In this document: positions 9,456 to 18,466 of the stretch, piece by piece | Numbering within the stretch: the first letter of the stretch is position 1 | Layout of the letters: each line of letters begins with the position of its first letter | Assembly: GCF_040719145.1 (NCBI RefSeq) | Contig: NZ_JBFDUZ010000003.1 | Location: 124,001-188,000 of the forward strand | Source of the DNA: Paenibacillus sp. JQZ6Y-1 | Lineage (GTDB): Bacteria > Bacillota > Bacilli > Paenibacillales > Paenibacillaceae | Direction: 5' to 3' | DNA: 64,000 nucleotides | Notes under the pieces: generated by a model | Told to the model about the DNA's origin: nothing | What the model saw: the letters and a program-made list of their open reading frames with translations, nothing else | The model's database searches: none | Translations under genes and position numbers: made by a program

Positions 9456-10655
9456 ATGAACACATCTGGAACACGTTTACAGTTAGTGGATGCGATGCGC
9501 GGCTTTTCACTGCTCGGTATTATTATGGCGAATATGCTGATTTTTCAATATGGCAGTTGGGGACTAATGGATCTACAGGCTGTTTCTCTTACGACTCTGG
9601 ATTATGTCGTTAATGGACTGTTGGAGGTATTTGTTGTCGGCAGCTTTATGCCGATTTTTGCGCTATTATTTGGCTTTGGCATTGTGAAAATGAAGGAGAG
9701 TTTGGAACGAAGACAATTGTCACCATATACGCATCTGAGCAGACGCTTTTTGCTGTTGATGCTAATTGGAATGGCGCACGCCTTTTTTATCTGGGAGGGC
9801 GATATTTTAACGTATTACGGGCTGTTTGGGTTTGGATTGCTGCTGTATCTTCGTTGTCGTCCAGCTACATTGCTAGTATGGACATCCATCGGATTTGGAG
9901 TATTGCTGCTTATGGGATTGGCGAGCGTACTAGTATCCGATTCCGGCAGCAGTATGGCAGAGGAACAGTACGCATTGAATATGCTGTCTGTGTATAGTCA
10001 GGGCAGTTATCTGGATATTCTGCTGCATCGTAATACCGTGACACCACTTGGATCGTCTCCGTTTAGCTTTTTGCTGATGTTTTTACTGATTGCTCTATCA
10101 TCTATGCTGTATATTCCCCTGTTCTGGCTAGGAATGTATATGGCGAAAAAAGGTGTATTTGAGCAAGCGAGCACCAAACGCTTCTTTTATCTGCGCGGCA
10201 TGCTAATTTTGCTCCCGCTTGGTTTGGCGATCAAAACACTACCATGGTTCATGCCGGTGCTGGAATGGGAAACGCTGGCGCTTTTGATTGGCGGTCCCGT
10301 ACTCGCGCTGGGGTATGTGTTTGCTTTTGCGTGGTTATATGTCAAAGTGAGCGAACATCGCTGGATGAGTCACTTTGCCGCTGTAGGTAAGCTGTCGCTA
10401 AGCAACTATTTGCTACAAAGCATAATCGCTACCACCCTATTTTACGGCTACGGCTTCGGTTGGTTCGGGCAGCTTGGAGTGGCAGCAGGTGCTTGTGTAG
10501 CATTAGGGATCTATGCGCTGCAATGGCTGCTAAGCCCGTTGTATTTGCGCCACTACTCCTACGGTCCGGTGGAAAAGCTACTGCGTATGTGGACGAATCT
10601 ATCCCGTAATGGTCAGCCAAAAGCTGCAACCAATGAAGTTCATCCCGCCTCATAA
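9456..10655 (+). CDS. DUF418 family multispanning membrane protein (YeiB-like)
   Basis: A 399-residue protein with about ten membrane segments. It opens with RLQLVDAMRGFSLLGI, the usual N terminus of the DUF418/YeiB family, and the C-terminal third contains the conserved GKLSLSNYLLQS segment. The biochemical role of this family is not established; it is distantly related to membrane acyltransferases, so a transfer or transport role at the membrane is a guess. GGAGG precedes the ATG by six bases. The gene is monocistronic, ended by the terminator at 10748-10788. Confidence 0.88.
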   Translation: MNTSGTRLQLVDAMRGFSLLGIIMANMLIFQYGSWGLMDLQAVSLTTLDYVVNGLLEVFVVGSFMPIFALLFGFGIVKMKESLERRQLSPYTHLSRRFLLLMLIGMAHAFFIWEGDILTYYGLFGFGLLLYLRCRPATLLVWTSIGFGVLLLMGLASVLVSDSGSSMAEEQYALNMLSVYSQGSYLDILLHRNTVTPLGSSPFSFLLMFLLIALSSMLYIPLFWLGMYMAKKGVFEQASTKRFFYLRGMLILLPLGLAIKTLPWFMPVLEWETLALLIGGPVLALGYVFAFAWLYVKVSEHRWMSHFAAVGKLSLSNYLLQSIIATTLFYGYGFGWFGQLGVAAGACVALGIYALQWLLSPLYLRHYSYGPVEKLLRMWTNLSRNGQPKAATNEVHPAS

Positions 10656-10747
10656 CCATGCACGTTCTTATGGGTAGATTCTACTTACCCTTGTTCGTTG
10701 CAAATGATACCGACGGCTGGGTTGCTTATTGTACCAATATAATATGC

Positions 10748-10788
10748 AAAAAAGCTGCTTTTTCTTATCCCAGAAAAGCAGCTTTTTT
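10748..10788. terminator. Strong bidirectional intrinsic terminator
   Basis: Perfect 15-bp stem AAAAAAGCTGCTTTT (10748-10762) with its complement (10774-10788) around an 11-nt loop, with a T run on both strands. It separates the plus-strand DUF418 gene from the minus-strand GNAT gene. Confidence 0.85.
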
Positions 10789-10825
10789 GTCATCCCTATC
10801 ATATTTAATTGCTCAATCTTCAAAT

Positions 10826-11272
10826 TTACTGCAATGGCTTTACAAACCCTGTCGATCCTCCTGTATAACCCATATGACGATAAAAATCATGCGCACCTGT
10901 TCGCTCTTCGCGATTGCCGCTATTCAGCGTAATTGCCCGCGCACCCATCGTACCTGCCCAGCCCTCTGCTGCCTGAAGCAGAGCACGACCGATGCCACCA
11001 CCACGAACCTTTTCATCTACTACCAACGCTCCAACACGGACATGCGTACCATCCCGTTCAAAACGCATCTGATGAATCAAGCCAATCATACCGACCACTT
11101 CGCCATCTGCTTCCGCGACATACGCCTGATAATCCTGATGCTCCTGCAATGCCGTAAACCGTCTGCGCAAATCGTCCTCCGACACCGGATAACCGAGTTG
11201 ATCCATCAATATCGTCAATACCGGAATATCCTCCTGATGTGCTTCACGAATCACAAGCGTTTGCTGTTCCAT
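10826..11272 (-). CDS. GNAT family N-acetyltransferase
   Basis: A 148-residue single-domain acetyl-CoA-dependent acetyltransferase. The acetyl-CoA binding motif A is clear (VRGGGIGRALLQ, about 90-100), preceded by the beta-4 strand VGALVVDE. The C-terminal DFYRHMGY segment is also typical. The substrate is not predictable from sequence. GAGGAG stands nine bases before the ATG. The next gene upstream is a second GNAT protein in the same direction, 266 bp away, with no sequence reason to see the two as an operon. Confidence 0.9.
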   Translation of the reverse strand: MEQQTLVIREAHQEDIPVLTILMDQLGYPVSEDDLRRRFTALQEHQDYQAYVAEADGEVVGMIGLIHQMRFERDGTHVRVGALVVDEKVRGGGIGRALLQAAEGWAGTMGARAITLNSGNREERTGAHDFYRHMGYTGGSTGFVKPLQ

Positions 11273-11538
11273 AATGATGTACTCCTCTACAATATATTGG
11301 GTCAGGCGGATAGCTGCTATTTCATTCTCTTTTCAATGTGGGGGTGGCTTGCTTGTATTGCTCCATGTTGGGATAGCCTTCTGTAAGGCGCATAAGGATA
11401 GCGGGATTTATGCGTGTTGGCTAACCGATTGGTTTTCCCCATCACTTGTATGTATGGTATTGCAGCATCCTATATGGCAATATAGCACAACAATCATTCC
11501 CGTTTCTATGGCAGCAAAATAACGCTTTTATCAGATTG

Positions 11539-12354
11539 TTAGGTATTCTCTACTCTGTACCAATACCGATACGCATGCTGGAAGCCAAGCTGCTCATACA
11601 GTCTGCAAGCAGGTTTGTTATCCGCAACCACCTGCAAATACGCATATTGCGCCCCCATCTGCTTGCCCCAGTTGAGCAATTCATTCACAGCATAACGCGC
11701 CAGCCCCTGACGACGAAATGTCTCACCCGTCATCACATCATATATACCCACAAAATCCTCATCGCATACAGCAAGCGCACAAGCTGCGGGTTGGTCTTCT
11801 ACATAAACGATGATTCCCCTATACGGACATTGACTGGCTTGCAGCAATTGCGGGATCATCTGCTGCGCTTGCTCCGACATTTCACCAATAACATCTGCCA
11901 GCTTGACCCATTCTGTTATTGAAGCAACATCCAGATCGGCATAGTGATGAGAAATAGTAAGTTGGTTAGCACCATCATATGGAAAATTTGGTATGCTCGC
12001 ATGTTCAACAGAGTAGTCGGGTGTATTGCTATTCAGCGAAAGCCATTGCACAAGCGACAGATCGCGTTTGTCATAATGCTTTTGCTCCAATATCCGGTCA
12101 AATGATGCAGATGCTGTATCTTCGGTTAGTTTAAAAATCGTTGGCAGCTGCTTTGCACGATAATAGGCTTCACATTGCATAATGCTATTTGCCATATCTA
12201 CAATACCCCCATCATAATCCAGTACACTGACTGAATTAGAGCGTTTGGTATAGCCTTGTGCCGTCCGAAGCGCCAGCCCTTGCAAAGTATAGGTATGCAG
12301 CGTCGCCCATGTGCGCAAACTGCTTTGCTCCAGTCTTCTATTGAAGTCATTCAT
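11539..12354 (-). CDS. GNAT family N-acetyltransferase with extended N-terminal region
   Basis: A 271-residue protein whose C-terminal 130 residues carry the GNAT fold: FRRQGLARYAVNELL is the acetyl-CoA loop and ACRLYEQLGFQ the closing helix and strand. The first 130 residues do not match a domain I recognise; they are rich in Tyr, Ser and Asp and could be a degenerate second GNAT half, as in tandem GNAT proteins. A GGGGA site precedes the ATG. It is divergent from the cytochrome P450 gene across a 310-bp AT-rich region. The substrate is unknown. Confidence 0.85.
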   Translation of the reverse strand: MNDFNRRLEQSSLRTWATLHTYTLQGLALRTAQGYTKRSNSVSVLDYDGGIVDMANSIMQCEAYYRAKQLPTIFKLTEDTASASFDRILEQKHYDKRDLSLVQWLSLNSNTPDYSVEHASIPNFPYDGANQLTISHHYADLDVASITEWVKLADVIGEMSEQAQQMIPQLLQASQCPYRGIIVYVEDQPAACALAVCDEDFVGIYDVMTGETFRRQGLARYAVNELLNWGKQMGAQYAYLQVVADNKPACRLYEQLGFQHAYRYWYRVENT

Positions 12355-12664
12355 ACTCTGGTCCCCTTTCTACCTTTCAATATAAAATGAATGTCGCATA
12401 GAATAAATATTCATATTAATGAATAAAAATAATTATAAATATACTCAAATATCATACTCGTCGCAACCGTTTTGTTTCAGAACGAATATGCAAAGAACCC
12501 AACGCAAAGTTTGAAATAATCGTTGTAAAAGTTACAAAATTTGTATAAAGAAAGGTAAAAGGGTATAATAGAGACAGATTATATGTAAAAAAATATATAT
12601 AAAATGATTATGTATGTACAAGGACATCGATTCGCCATTTCAACATCTTTGAAGGAGGATATGT
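12355..12664. other. AT-rich divergent intergenic region with P450 promoter and an 18-bp dyad
   Basis: 310 bp between the divergent GNAT and P450 genes. It holds the P450 promoter at 12541-12569 and a TATTCAT-ATTA-ATGAATA dyad at 12408-12425 that could bind a repressor, although AT-rich DNA makes such dyads common. No small ORF with a ribosome site was seen. Confidence 0.5.
12541..12569 (+). promoter_or_regulatory. Sigma-A promoter of the cytochrome P450 gene
   Basis: TTGTAT at 12541-12546 and TATAAT at 12564-12569 with an exact 17-nt spacer, 96 bp upstream of the P450 start codon. Confidence 0.72.
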
Positions 12665-13867
12665 ATGAGTCAGACAAAAACCAAGTACGCCAACTATATC
12701 CCGATGCGAGAATTGAACACAACGGAGAACCAATTGTATCCATTTCATGCGTATAATGAATTAATGGAGCAAACCCCTGTCCGCTATGATGAGAATCGGA
12801 AATGCTGGGATGTATTCCGGTACGAAGATGTACAGTATGTACTCAAAAACCCAAAATTATTCTCATCTCAGCGCAATCGTAGCAATCAAAGCCTGTTGTA
12901 TATGGACCCGCCGAAGCATAAACAGCTTCGCGATCTGGTCAATCAGGCATTTACACCGAAACGAATTGAGCAGCTAGCTCCGCATATCCAAAATATCGCG
13001 GACGATCTACTGGCTCCCCATCTGACAAAAGGTCATATCAATCTGGTTCATGAGCTGGCTACACCGTTACCTGTAATCGTCATTGCTGAACTAATTGGTG
13101 TACCTACAACAGATCGAGATGCCTTCAAGCACTGGTCCGATCTGCTTGTCAAAGGTGCGCGTGACGACAGCGAAGAAGCGTTTCAGGAATTGATGGACGA
13201 AAAAACACGTGCGCACGATGAACTAGAGCAGTATTTTGGCGAAATTGTTAATCAGCGTCGTGAGCACCTGAAAAACGATCTGATCTCTCTGCTCATTCAG
13301 GCAGATATTGAAGGAGAACAATTAAGCGATCTGGAAATTATCCGATTCTGCATCCTGCTGCTATCAGCTGGTAATGAAACGACGACCAATCTGATTACCA
13401 ATGCGGTTCGTATTTTGTCTGAGCAACCTGAGCTGCAACAGCAATTGCGCGAGAATCCCGAATGGATTCCGATGGCTGTGGAAGAAACGCTGCGGTATTA
13501 TCCACCAATCGTGGCAATTGGTCGGGTGGCGCATGAGGATGTAGAGCTGCAAGGTCAGCATATTCAGGCAGGACAGCAGGTCATCTCTTGGGTCGGTGCA
13601 GCCAACCGCGATGAACGCAAATTCTCACAGGCAGAAGCATTTATCCCCAATCGCAAACCGAATCAACATATGGGCTTTGGTTTTGGTATCCATTTTTGCC
13701 TCGGCGCTCCACTCGCCCGTTTAGAAGGTCGAGTCGTGTTACAAACCCTGCTGCGTCATATGGAACATATCCAGTTAGCAAATGATGCTCAGCTGAAGCC
13801 GATCCAGAGTGCTTTTGTGTTCGGTGTGCAGGAGTATCCAATCACATTTAACCCGCTCAATCCGTGA
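12665..13867 (+). CDS. Cytochrome P450 (soluble bacterial class)
   Basis: Heme-thiolate monooxygenase of 400 residues without a membrane anchor, as usual for bacterial P450s. The I-helix oxygen-activation motif AGNETT lies at 235-240, the K-helix ExxR at 274-277, and the heme loop FGFGIHFCLG supplies the axial Cys345. The sequence resembles CYP107/CYP109-type hydroxylases of bacilli, but the substrate (fatty acid, terpenoid or polyketide) cannot be told. GGAGG lies six bases before the ATG. No ferredoxin or reductase gene is adjacent. The TGA stop is the first triplet of a 13-copy tandem repeat. Confidence 0.95.
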   Translation: MSQTKTKYANYIPMRELNTTENQLYPFHAYNELMEQTPVRYDENRKCWDVFRYEDVQYVLKNPKLFSSQRNRSNQSLLYMDPPKHKQLRDLVNQAFTPKRIEQLAPHIQNIADDLLAPHLTKGHINLVHELATPLPVIVIAELIGVPTTDRDAFKHWSDLLVKGARDDSEEAFQELMDEKTRAHDELEQYFGEIVNQRREHLKNDLISLLIQADIEGEQLSDLEIIRFCILLLSAGNETTTNLITNAVRILSEQPELQQQLRENPEWIPMAVEETLRYYPPIVAIGRVAHEDVELQGQHIQAGQQVISWVGAANRDERKFSQAEAFIPNRKPNQHMGFGFGIHFCLGAPLARLEGRVVLQTLLRHMEHIQLANDAQLKPIQSAFVFGVQEYPITFNPLNP

Positions 13868-13968
13868 GCTGGTGAGCTGGTGAGCTGGTGAGCTGGTGAG
13901 CTGGTGAGCTGGTGAGCTGGTGAGCTGGTGAGCTGGTGAGCTGGTGAGCTGGTGAGCTGGTGAGCTGG
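13865..13968 (+). repeat. 13 perfect tandem copies of octamer TGAGCTGG
   Basis: The block is exactly 104 bp, 13 x 8 with no mismatch. The first TGA is the P450 stop codon, so the repeat starts inside the coding sequence and runs into the 3' untranslated region, ending 64 bp before the terminator hairpin. Perfect copies of a non-triplet unit suggest recent slippage expansion. Confidence 0.97.
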
Positions 13969-14031
13969 TTAATTATGCTGCATGATAAGAAAGAATAAAG
14001 AATATTTTTGGTATAGGTTGATGGTATTGTG

Positions 14032-14070
14032 AAAAAGCCGTTTTGCTCTTTTGAGCAGAACGGCTTTTAT
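14032..14070 (+). terminator. Intrinsic terminator of the P450 transcript
   Basis: AAAAGCCGTTTTGCTC pairs with GAGCAGAACGGCTTTT across a 4-nt TTTT loop, 16 bp with one G-T pair, followed by TATTTAT. Confidence 0.82.
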
Positions 14071-14190
14071 TTATACGTATATCCTTTGGGGTAGGTCATA
14101 GATGGCAGCTAGTAATGCCGTTCTTGCTATGTATTTATATTACGATCGTTATTCTTAATCTACTCATTATCTCATATTCACTATTCACCA

Positions 14191-14234
14191 TTCGTTCTTC
14201 GTTCTTCGTTCTTCGTTCTTCGTTCTTCGTTCTT
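14191..14234. repeat. Six tandem copies of heptamer TTCGTTC
   Basis: Six perfect 7-bp units (14191-14232) plus two bases of a seventh, preceded by a CATTC that may be a decayed copy. It lies in non-coding DNA between the P450 terminator and the next gene, 220 bp from the octamer repeat and unrelated in sequence. Confidence 0.95.
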
Positions 14235-14617
14235 AACTAGTCCCACATATATTTGCCGTTCACCCAGACTCTATACATCTCAATCTGCTTATTCCCGTAG
14301 CACTTCGAATTTTACTGATCTTACTCTTCATCACTATGAATATAACTATAAATTGGACGCAATACTATTTTAAAGATTTGATGAAAATGCAGGACTATTC
14401 GCTTATTTTTAGCCGAATATACTGATTTTTAGCCATTCTGCATTACACTCATCCTCACTTGTATCCTATTATCAAAGGGTAAACACTTGCTTACACATGC
14501 TTTCATCCAGTGCTTACAAGGTCCTTCTCGGTAAACTTGAAACATGTAATGTTACAGGTTACAATCAAGGCAATCCGGCAGCTTCAGCTGACCGATACTT
14601 TTGAAGGAGTGATCTGA

Positions 14618-15592
14618 ATGCCAAGAAAAACATCTGTTTTGCTAAGTATGTCCCTCGCTTCTGTTCTGACCTTGAGTACCGTTGGTACTGCTGGAGCTGC
14701 TGCTGTAGATAGCACCAGTTGTCAGTCGGTAAACTCGGTATCTGTAAAAACCAAAACGGCTACTTCTACCGCTCCACAAACTCAACAGCAAAAAGCACAA
14801 AAACAATTAACACAAAATAAACAACTTGTTTTGAATATGTTTAAAACGATTTTTACTGAACATAAGCTTGATCAGGCTAGCCGCTATATTGCTACCGATT
14901 ACATCCAGCATAACCCGCTCGCTGCCAATGGTCGCCAAGCCTTTGTCGACTTTTTCCAACCATTCGTTAAACAAAATCCAGATTACAACGTAGAGGTCAA
15001 ACGCATCATTGCCCAAGGTGATCTGGTACTTGTACACAGTTTAGCAAAAACAACCAAATCCGATCGTGGCATGGCTGTTGTCGATATATTCCGCGTCAAA
15101 AACAATAAAGTCGTTGAGCATTGGGATGTCGGTCAATCCGTACCGGAAAAATCCGCCAATGACAATACTATGTTCCCGCTGGCAGGCACACCTGTACAAG
15201 TGAAAGCTACCAGCACCAAGCAGGTTGCCGCCAATGTGAAGCTGGTAACGACATTCTACAATGATTTTTTCAATAAAAGAGACATTCATGCTCTCACTAA
15301 ATATGTAGCTGAGGATTACATCCAGCATAATCCTACTGTACCAACAGGACGCAAACCACTGGAATCCTTTATCCCGATATTGAAGCAAAACCCAGATAAT
15401 CAGGCTAAAATTGTACGTGTCATTGCCGAAGGCGACATTGTAGCACTCCATGTTCATTCTACAGCCAACAAACAAGACCGCGGCTCTGCCGTCATCGATA
15501 TTTTCCGCGTAGCCAACGGCAAAATTGTTGAACACTGGGATGTAGTTCAGCAGGTGCCAGAGCAGTCGGCGAATAATAATACGATGTTTTAA
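14618..15592 (+). CDS. Secreted protein with two tandem SnoaL/NTF2-like domains
   Basis: A 324-residue protein with a classic signal peptide (Arg-Lys start, hydrophobic core, TAGA or GAAA cleavage region around 26-30) and no lipobox. After a Gln/Thr-rich linker there are two copies of the same NTF2-like domain, about 70-185 and 205-324. Each has YIQHNP, an internal RG, a VVDIFRV/VIDIFRV strand, the KVVEHWDV/KIVEHWDV motif and a terminal NTMF. SnoaL-like folds bind small hydrophobic ligands or act as cyclases or isomerases; here the catalytic role is unknown. GGAG precedes the ATG by eight bases, and a terminator follows. A secreted tandem form is unusual. Confidence 0.87.
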   Translation: MPRKTSVLLSMSLASVLTLSTVGTAGAAAVDSTSCQSVNSVSVKTKTATSTAPQTQQQKAQKQLTQNKQLVLNMFKTIFTEHKLDQASRYIATDYIQHNPLAANGRQAFVDFFQPFVKQNPDYNVEVKRIIAQGDLVLVHSLAKTTKSDRGMAVVDIFRVKNNKVVEHWDVGQSVPEKSANDNTMFPLAGTPVQVKATSTKQVAANVKLVTTFYNDFFNKRDIHALTKYVAEDYIQHNPTVPTGRKPLESFIPILKQNPDNQAKIVRVIAEGDIVALHVHSTANKQDRGSAVIDIFRVANGKIVEHWDVVQQVPEQSANNNTMF

Positions 15593-15961
15593 AACAAGCT
15601 TTTTCTGAGTTGAAATAGAATCTATTCGTTTTTATGATATCTAATTTGCCAACTAACCTGATTGTTGCAGGCATATGATTATGCCATGTAGAACAATCAG
15701 GTTTTTTCATCTCATTTATGCAAAAATGAATAAAAGAAACTATTATGTTCCAAGTCTTATGTTAGTTATAAGGTGAATGATACTTCAATACCGCTCATTA
15801 TCCACTTGTTATAAATATAAACAATCAAAAAAATACAATTAATAGTTTAAACCTATAAATACATAGGATTCAAGTATTTGACCCTACAACTATTCAGGCG
15901 TAAAGTGAAAAACGTTCTAAGATATTCGATGAAATCCACCTCACCGGAAAGGATGTGCTTT
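15593..15961. other. Intergenic region with terminator, AT-rich, no gene seen
   Basis: Holds the terminator at 15655-15706, then AT-rich DNA leading to the AEC gene. The frame in front of that gene is open up to a TTG at 15878, but without a ribosome site. Confidence 0.5.
15655..15706 (+). terminator. Intrinsic terminator after the NTF2-like gene
   Basis: AACCTGATTGTT (15655-15666) pairs with AACAATCAGGTT (15692-15703), with a nested GGCAT/ATGCC hairpin and a run of six T at the end. Confidence 0.82.
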
Positions 15962-16921
15962 ATGCTCACTCAGTTGCTGTCTACGATGTATCAGGTATTT
16001 TTGCCGATTTCTCTGCCGGTGATCGGTGGTGTGCTATTACGGCGGTTTCGAGGGCTGGATACAAAGCCGCTCGCGACCTTGTCGCTCTATGTATTAACAC
16101 CTTCGATCGTGTTCAACACTTTACTGCATGCGGATATTTCGCTGGGGGATGTAGGGCATACCATTAGTTTTTCGTTGCTCAGTCTCATCATTTTATGGCT
16201 CATCGCGATTGTATTGAGTCGAGCGCTTCATCTGAATGCACAGGAGCAAGCCGGATTAACTATGATTTCGACATTTACGAATTGTGTCAATTATGGGTTG
16301 CCGTTAGTGTTGCTGGCTTTTGGTCAATTGGGATTGGATAAAGCTTCGGTGTATGTGATCGGGCAGATGATTATTGTGAATACAGTTGGAGTGTTTTTCG
16401 CGGCTCGTTCTCACTTTTCGGTTCGTCATGCGGTGTATTCGGTCTTTCGGTTGCCTGCCATTTATGCAGCGATAATTGCGAGCGTCTTGCGAATGAATGG
16501 TGTATCCTTACCCACTGCATTAGATGAAGGATTTGCCATGCTGGCAGCGGCTTATTCGCCAGTAGCACTGGCAGTTCTGGGTGCACAAATGATGAATGTC
16601 GGCATCTCGAACGTCCCTGTCGGTAATGATTCCGCGCAACTTGCCGCAGCAGCTGCCCCAACCCGTCGTGCATTCTGGGCAGGTCTGAGCTTACGCATTG
16701 TAGCGGCTCCGTTATTATCGTGGTTACTGCTGTGGTTACTTGGCATTGACGGCATTTTGTTCAATGTACTGTTTATTTTGACCTCCATGCCAACAGCGGT
16801 GAATGCGGTCATTTTGGCAGAGCAGTTTGGTGCTGCGCCTCGTCTGGTGTCCAGATGTATTGTATGGACGACACTCAGCTCGATCATTGTGCTACCTGTA
16901 TTGATTTATATTCTTCAATAA
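15962..16921 (+). CDS. AEC family (auxin efflux carrier-like) transporter
   Basis: A 319-residue membrane protein with about ten hydrophobic segments split into two halves. The opening region LLRRFRGLDTKPLATLSLYVLTPSIVF and the central NCVNYGLPL segment are typical of AEC permeases, which in bacteria export or import organic acids such as malonate or malate. I chose the ATG at 15962 because GGAAAGG lies nine bases before it; the frame is open further upstream without a ribosome site. A terminator follows. There is no regulator or enzyme next to it to suggest a substrate. Confidence 0.85.
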   Translation: MLTQLLSTMYQVFLPISLPVIGGVLLRRFRGLDTKPLATLSLYVLTPSIVFNTLLHADISLGDVGHTISFSLLSLIILWLIAIVLSRALHLNAQEQAGLTMISTFTNCVNYGLPLVLLAFGQLGLDKASVYVIGQMIIVNTVGVFFAARSHFSVRHAVYSVFRLPAIYAAIIASVLRMNGVSLPTALDEGFAMLAAAYSPVALAVLGAQMMNVGISNVPVGNDSAQLAAAAAPTRRAFWAGLSLRIVAAPLLSWLLLWLLGIDGILFNVLFILTSMPTAVNAVILAEQFGAAPRLVSRCIVWTTLSSIIVLPVLIYILQ

Positions 16922-16937
16922 AAGATGATTCCATCAC

Positions 16938-16993
16938 AAAAACAATAGGATACCGTACCATGATTAACATAGCGAAGCATCCTATTGTTTTTT
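16938..16993 (+). terminator. Intrinsic terminator of the AEC transporter gene
   Basis: AAAACAATAGGAT pairs with ATCCTATTGTTTT around a 27-nt loop and ends in a T run. Confidence 0.75.
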
Positions 16994-17212
16994 ACATCAT
17001 ATGATATTGCGATAGTCGTCTAGCCTTGATACAAACTATCGTTTGAATCATCTTGAACAGACGATCATGTTACTTTATGCAGACATTCTCCTACTCGCTC
17101 TACTACTTGCCGATTAGACTTTTCATCGCTTCTGATCTTGCTATATTCATAAATGATGCTACAAGGATTCATATAAAGCCACCCTCGTGCAAAATAACAA
17201 CACAGCAATAGC

Positions 17213-17833
17213 TTAATCGCAAAATACAGGCAGATCGGGATGACGCAGATGTTCAAACAGCGTTCGGATCTGCTTTTCTGTATTACGTTCTACAGATAAC
17301 GGTGGCAATTCATCTTCCGCAAAAAAGCCAACCTCCATCGTCTCCGTCGTATCAACGGCTGCTTCGCCTCCGGTAATCTCGCACAGAATGAACATTTTAT
17401 ACACATGCCAAGGTGATGGCGGGTGCTGGTGGAATTTTTTGTCGATCACGCCAAGCAGGCGCACGGCTCTTGCTTCATATCCAGATTCCTCAGCAATTTC
17501 CTTCACGACAATTTCCTTCGGTGACAATCCAATATCTGCCCAACCGCCCGGCAGTGCCCAGGCTCCATCGATTTTCTCGCGAATGAGCAAAATACGGTTA
17601 TCCTGAAATACGACACCGCGCACATCCACTTTGGGCGTCGCGTATCCAGTCTCATTAGCAAACAATCCACGAATCTGCTCTTTGTCCACATCCGTGTACT
17701 GTTCCATAATCTCCAGACTCAGCTCACGCAATTGCTGGAAACGCTCGATATCATACACATCGCGCGAATATTCTAGCCCCGCTTGACTAATTGCCTGCAA
17801 CTGCTTTGCCCATTCCAGCCACTTCGGCTCCAC
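17213..17833 (-). CDS. Nudix hydrolase with N-terminal Nudix_N_2-type domain
   Basis: A 206-residue enzyme of the group with a helical N-terminal domain (about 1-60) followed by a Nudix domain. The Nudix box GGWADIGLSP...KEIAEESGY is present; the first Glu of the canonical box is replaced by Leu and the Arg by Lys, variation also seen in this subgroup, so activity is not ruled out. Members split nucleoside-diphosphate-X compounds such as CDP-choline or ADP-ribose. The frame opens at an ATG at 17851, but AAAGGGTGG lies six bases before an in-frame GTG at 17833, where the typical N terminus EPKWLEWAKQLQ begins. It forms an operon with the phosphatase gene upstream. Confidence 0.88.
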   Translation of the reverse strand: MEPKWLEWAKQLQAISQAGLEYSRDVYDIERFQQLRELSLEIMEQYTDVDKEQIRGLFANETGYATPKVDVRGVVFQDNRILLIREKIDGAWALPGGWADIGLSPKEIVVKEIAEESGYEARAVRLLGVIDKKFHQHPPSPWHVYKMFILCEITGGEAAVDTTETMEVGFFAEDELPPLSVERNTEKQIRTLFEHLRHPDLPVFCD

Positions 17834-17866
17834 TGCTACCACCCTTTCCATATCCTCGCCCGACCG

Positions 17867-18466
17867 TCAATCCGCCGAGTTTGTTTCATATGGTAACAGA
17901 TGGCGGGTACAATTGTACAATTCGCAATCCCATTGCTTTGGATCATCGCAATGAACAACAGTGATCGACATATTCTCAAGCGCATGCCATTTCGGCTCCT
18001 GCTGCAAAATCGCATTCAGCACATGGTTCAGCAGTACACCGTGGCTAACGATGAGAATACGTTCATTTGGATAGCGCTGCGCCAGCTCACTCAGACAGCT
18101 AATGCCGCGTGCTGCGCCCGATTCTGGTGTTTCCAGCCCAAGGTCTTGCTGCTTCCAATCCTCACCCCAGCGTTCAATGCGCTCCGCCTGAGTCGTTCCT
18201 TCGATCAATCCACCGTCCAGCTCACGCAAACGCGGATCACAGGAGATGTCCAGCTTGGCAGCTTCGGCAATCGCCTGTGCCGTCTGCTGTGCGCGAATCA
18301 GGTCGCTGGCATAGATGCGATCCCACTGTTCACCAGCGATACGCTCGCCAAGCAGACGCGCCTGCTGCCAACCATTTTCATTTAAAGGAATGTCTGAACT
18401 GCCTTGTGCACGGCCTTCTTTGTTCCAGATTGTACTTCCATGCCGGATCAAGCCGAACGTCGTCAT
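17867..18466 (-). CDS. Histidine phosphatase family protein (phosphoglycerate mutase-like)
   Basis: A 199-residue member of the branch-1 histidine phosphatases. The catalytic RHG is at residues 8-10, the RAQQTAQ segment with the second Arg at about 58-64, the acidic ELDGG at about 82-86, and the second His in VSHG at about 140. Such enzymes remove phosphate from small metabolites; candidates include 2-phosphoglycolate-type compounds and alpha-ribazole phosphate, but nothing here points to one. GGAGG stands seven bases before the ATG. The Nudix gene follows within about 30 bp and is probably co-transcribed, suggesting joint nucleotide or metabolite clean-up. Confidence 0.9.
   Translation of the reverse strand: MTTFGLIRHGSTIWNKEGRAQGSSDIPLNENGWQQARLLGERIAGEQWDRIYASDLIRAQQTAQAIAEAAKLDISCDPRLRELDGGLIEGTTQAERIERWGEDWKQQDLGLETPESGAARGISCLSELAQRYPNERILIVSHGVLLNHVLNAILQQEPKWHALENMSITVVHCDDPKQWDCELYNCTRHLLPYETNSAD

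Larger units (their letters stand above)
13969..14617. other. Intergenic region with terminator and heptamer repeat, no gene seen
   Basis: About 650 bp. It contains the P450 terminator, the TTCGTTC repeat, and an AT-rich stretch that should carry the promoter of the secreted NTF2-like gene. No frame with a ribosome site was found. Confidence 0.6.

Noticed and set aside
15877-15893. TTTGACC upstream of the AEC gene as a CtsR site
   Set aside because: Only one heptad is present; the second repeat is missing.
17065-17256. 63-codon minus-strand frame after the Nudix gene
   Set aside because: Overlaps the Nudix gene, has no ribosome site and a Cys-rich composition unlike other proteins here.
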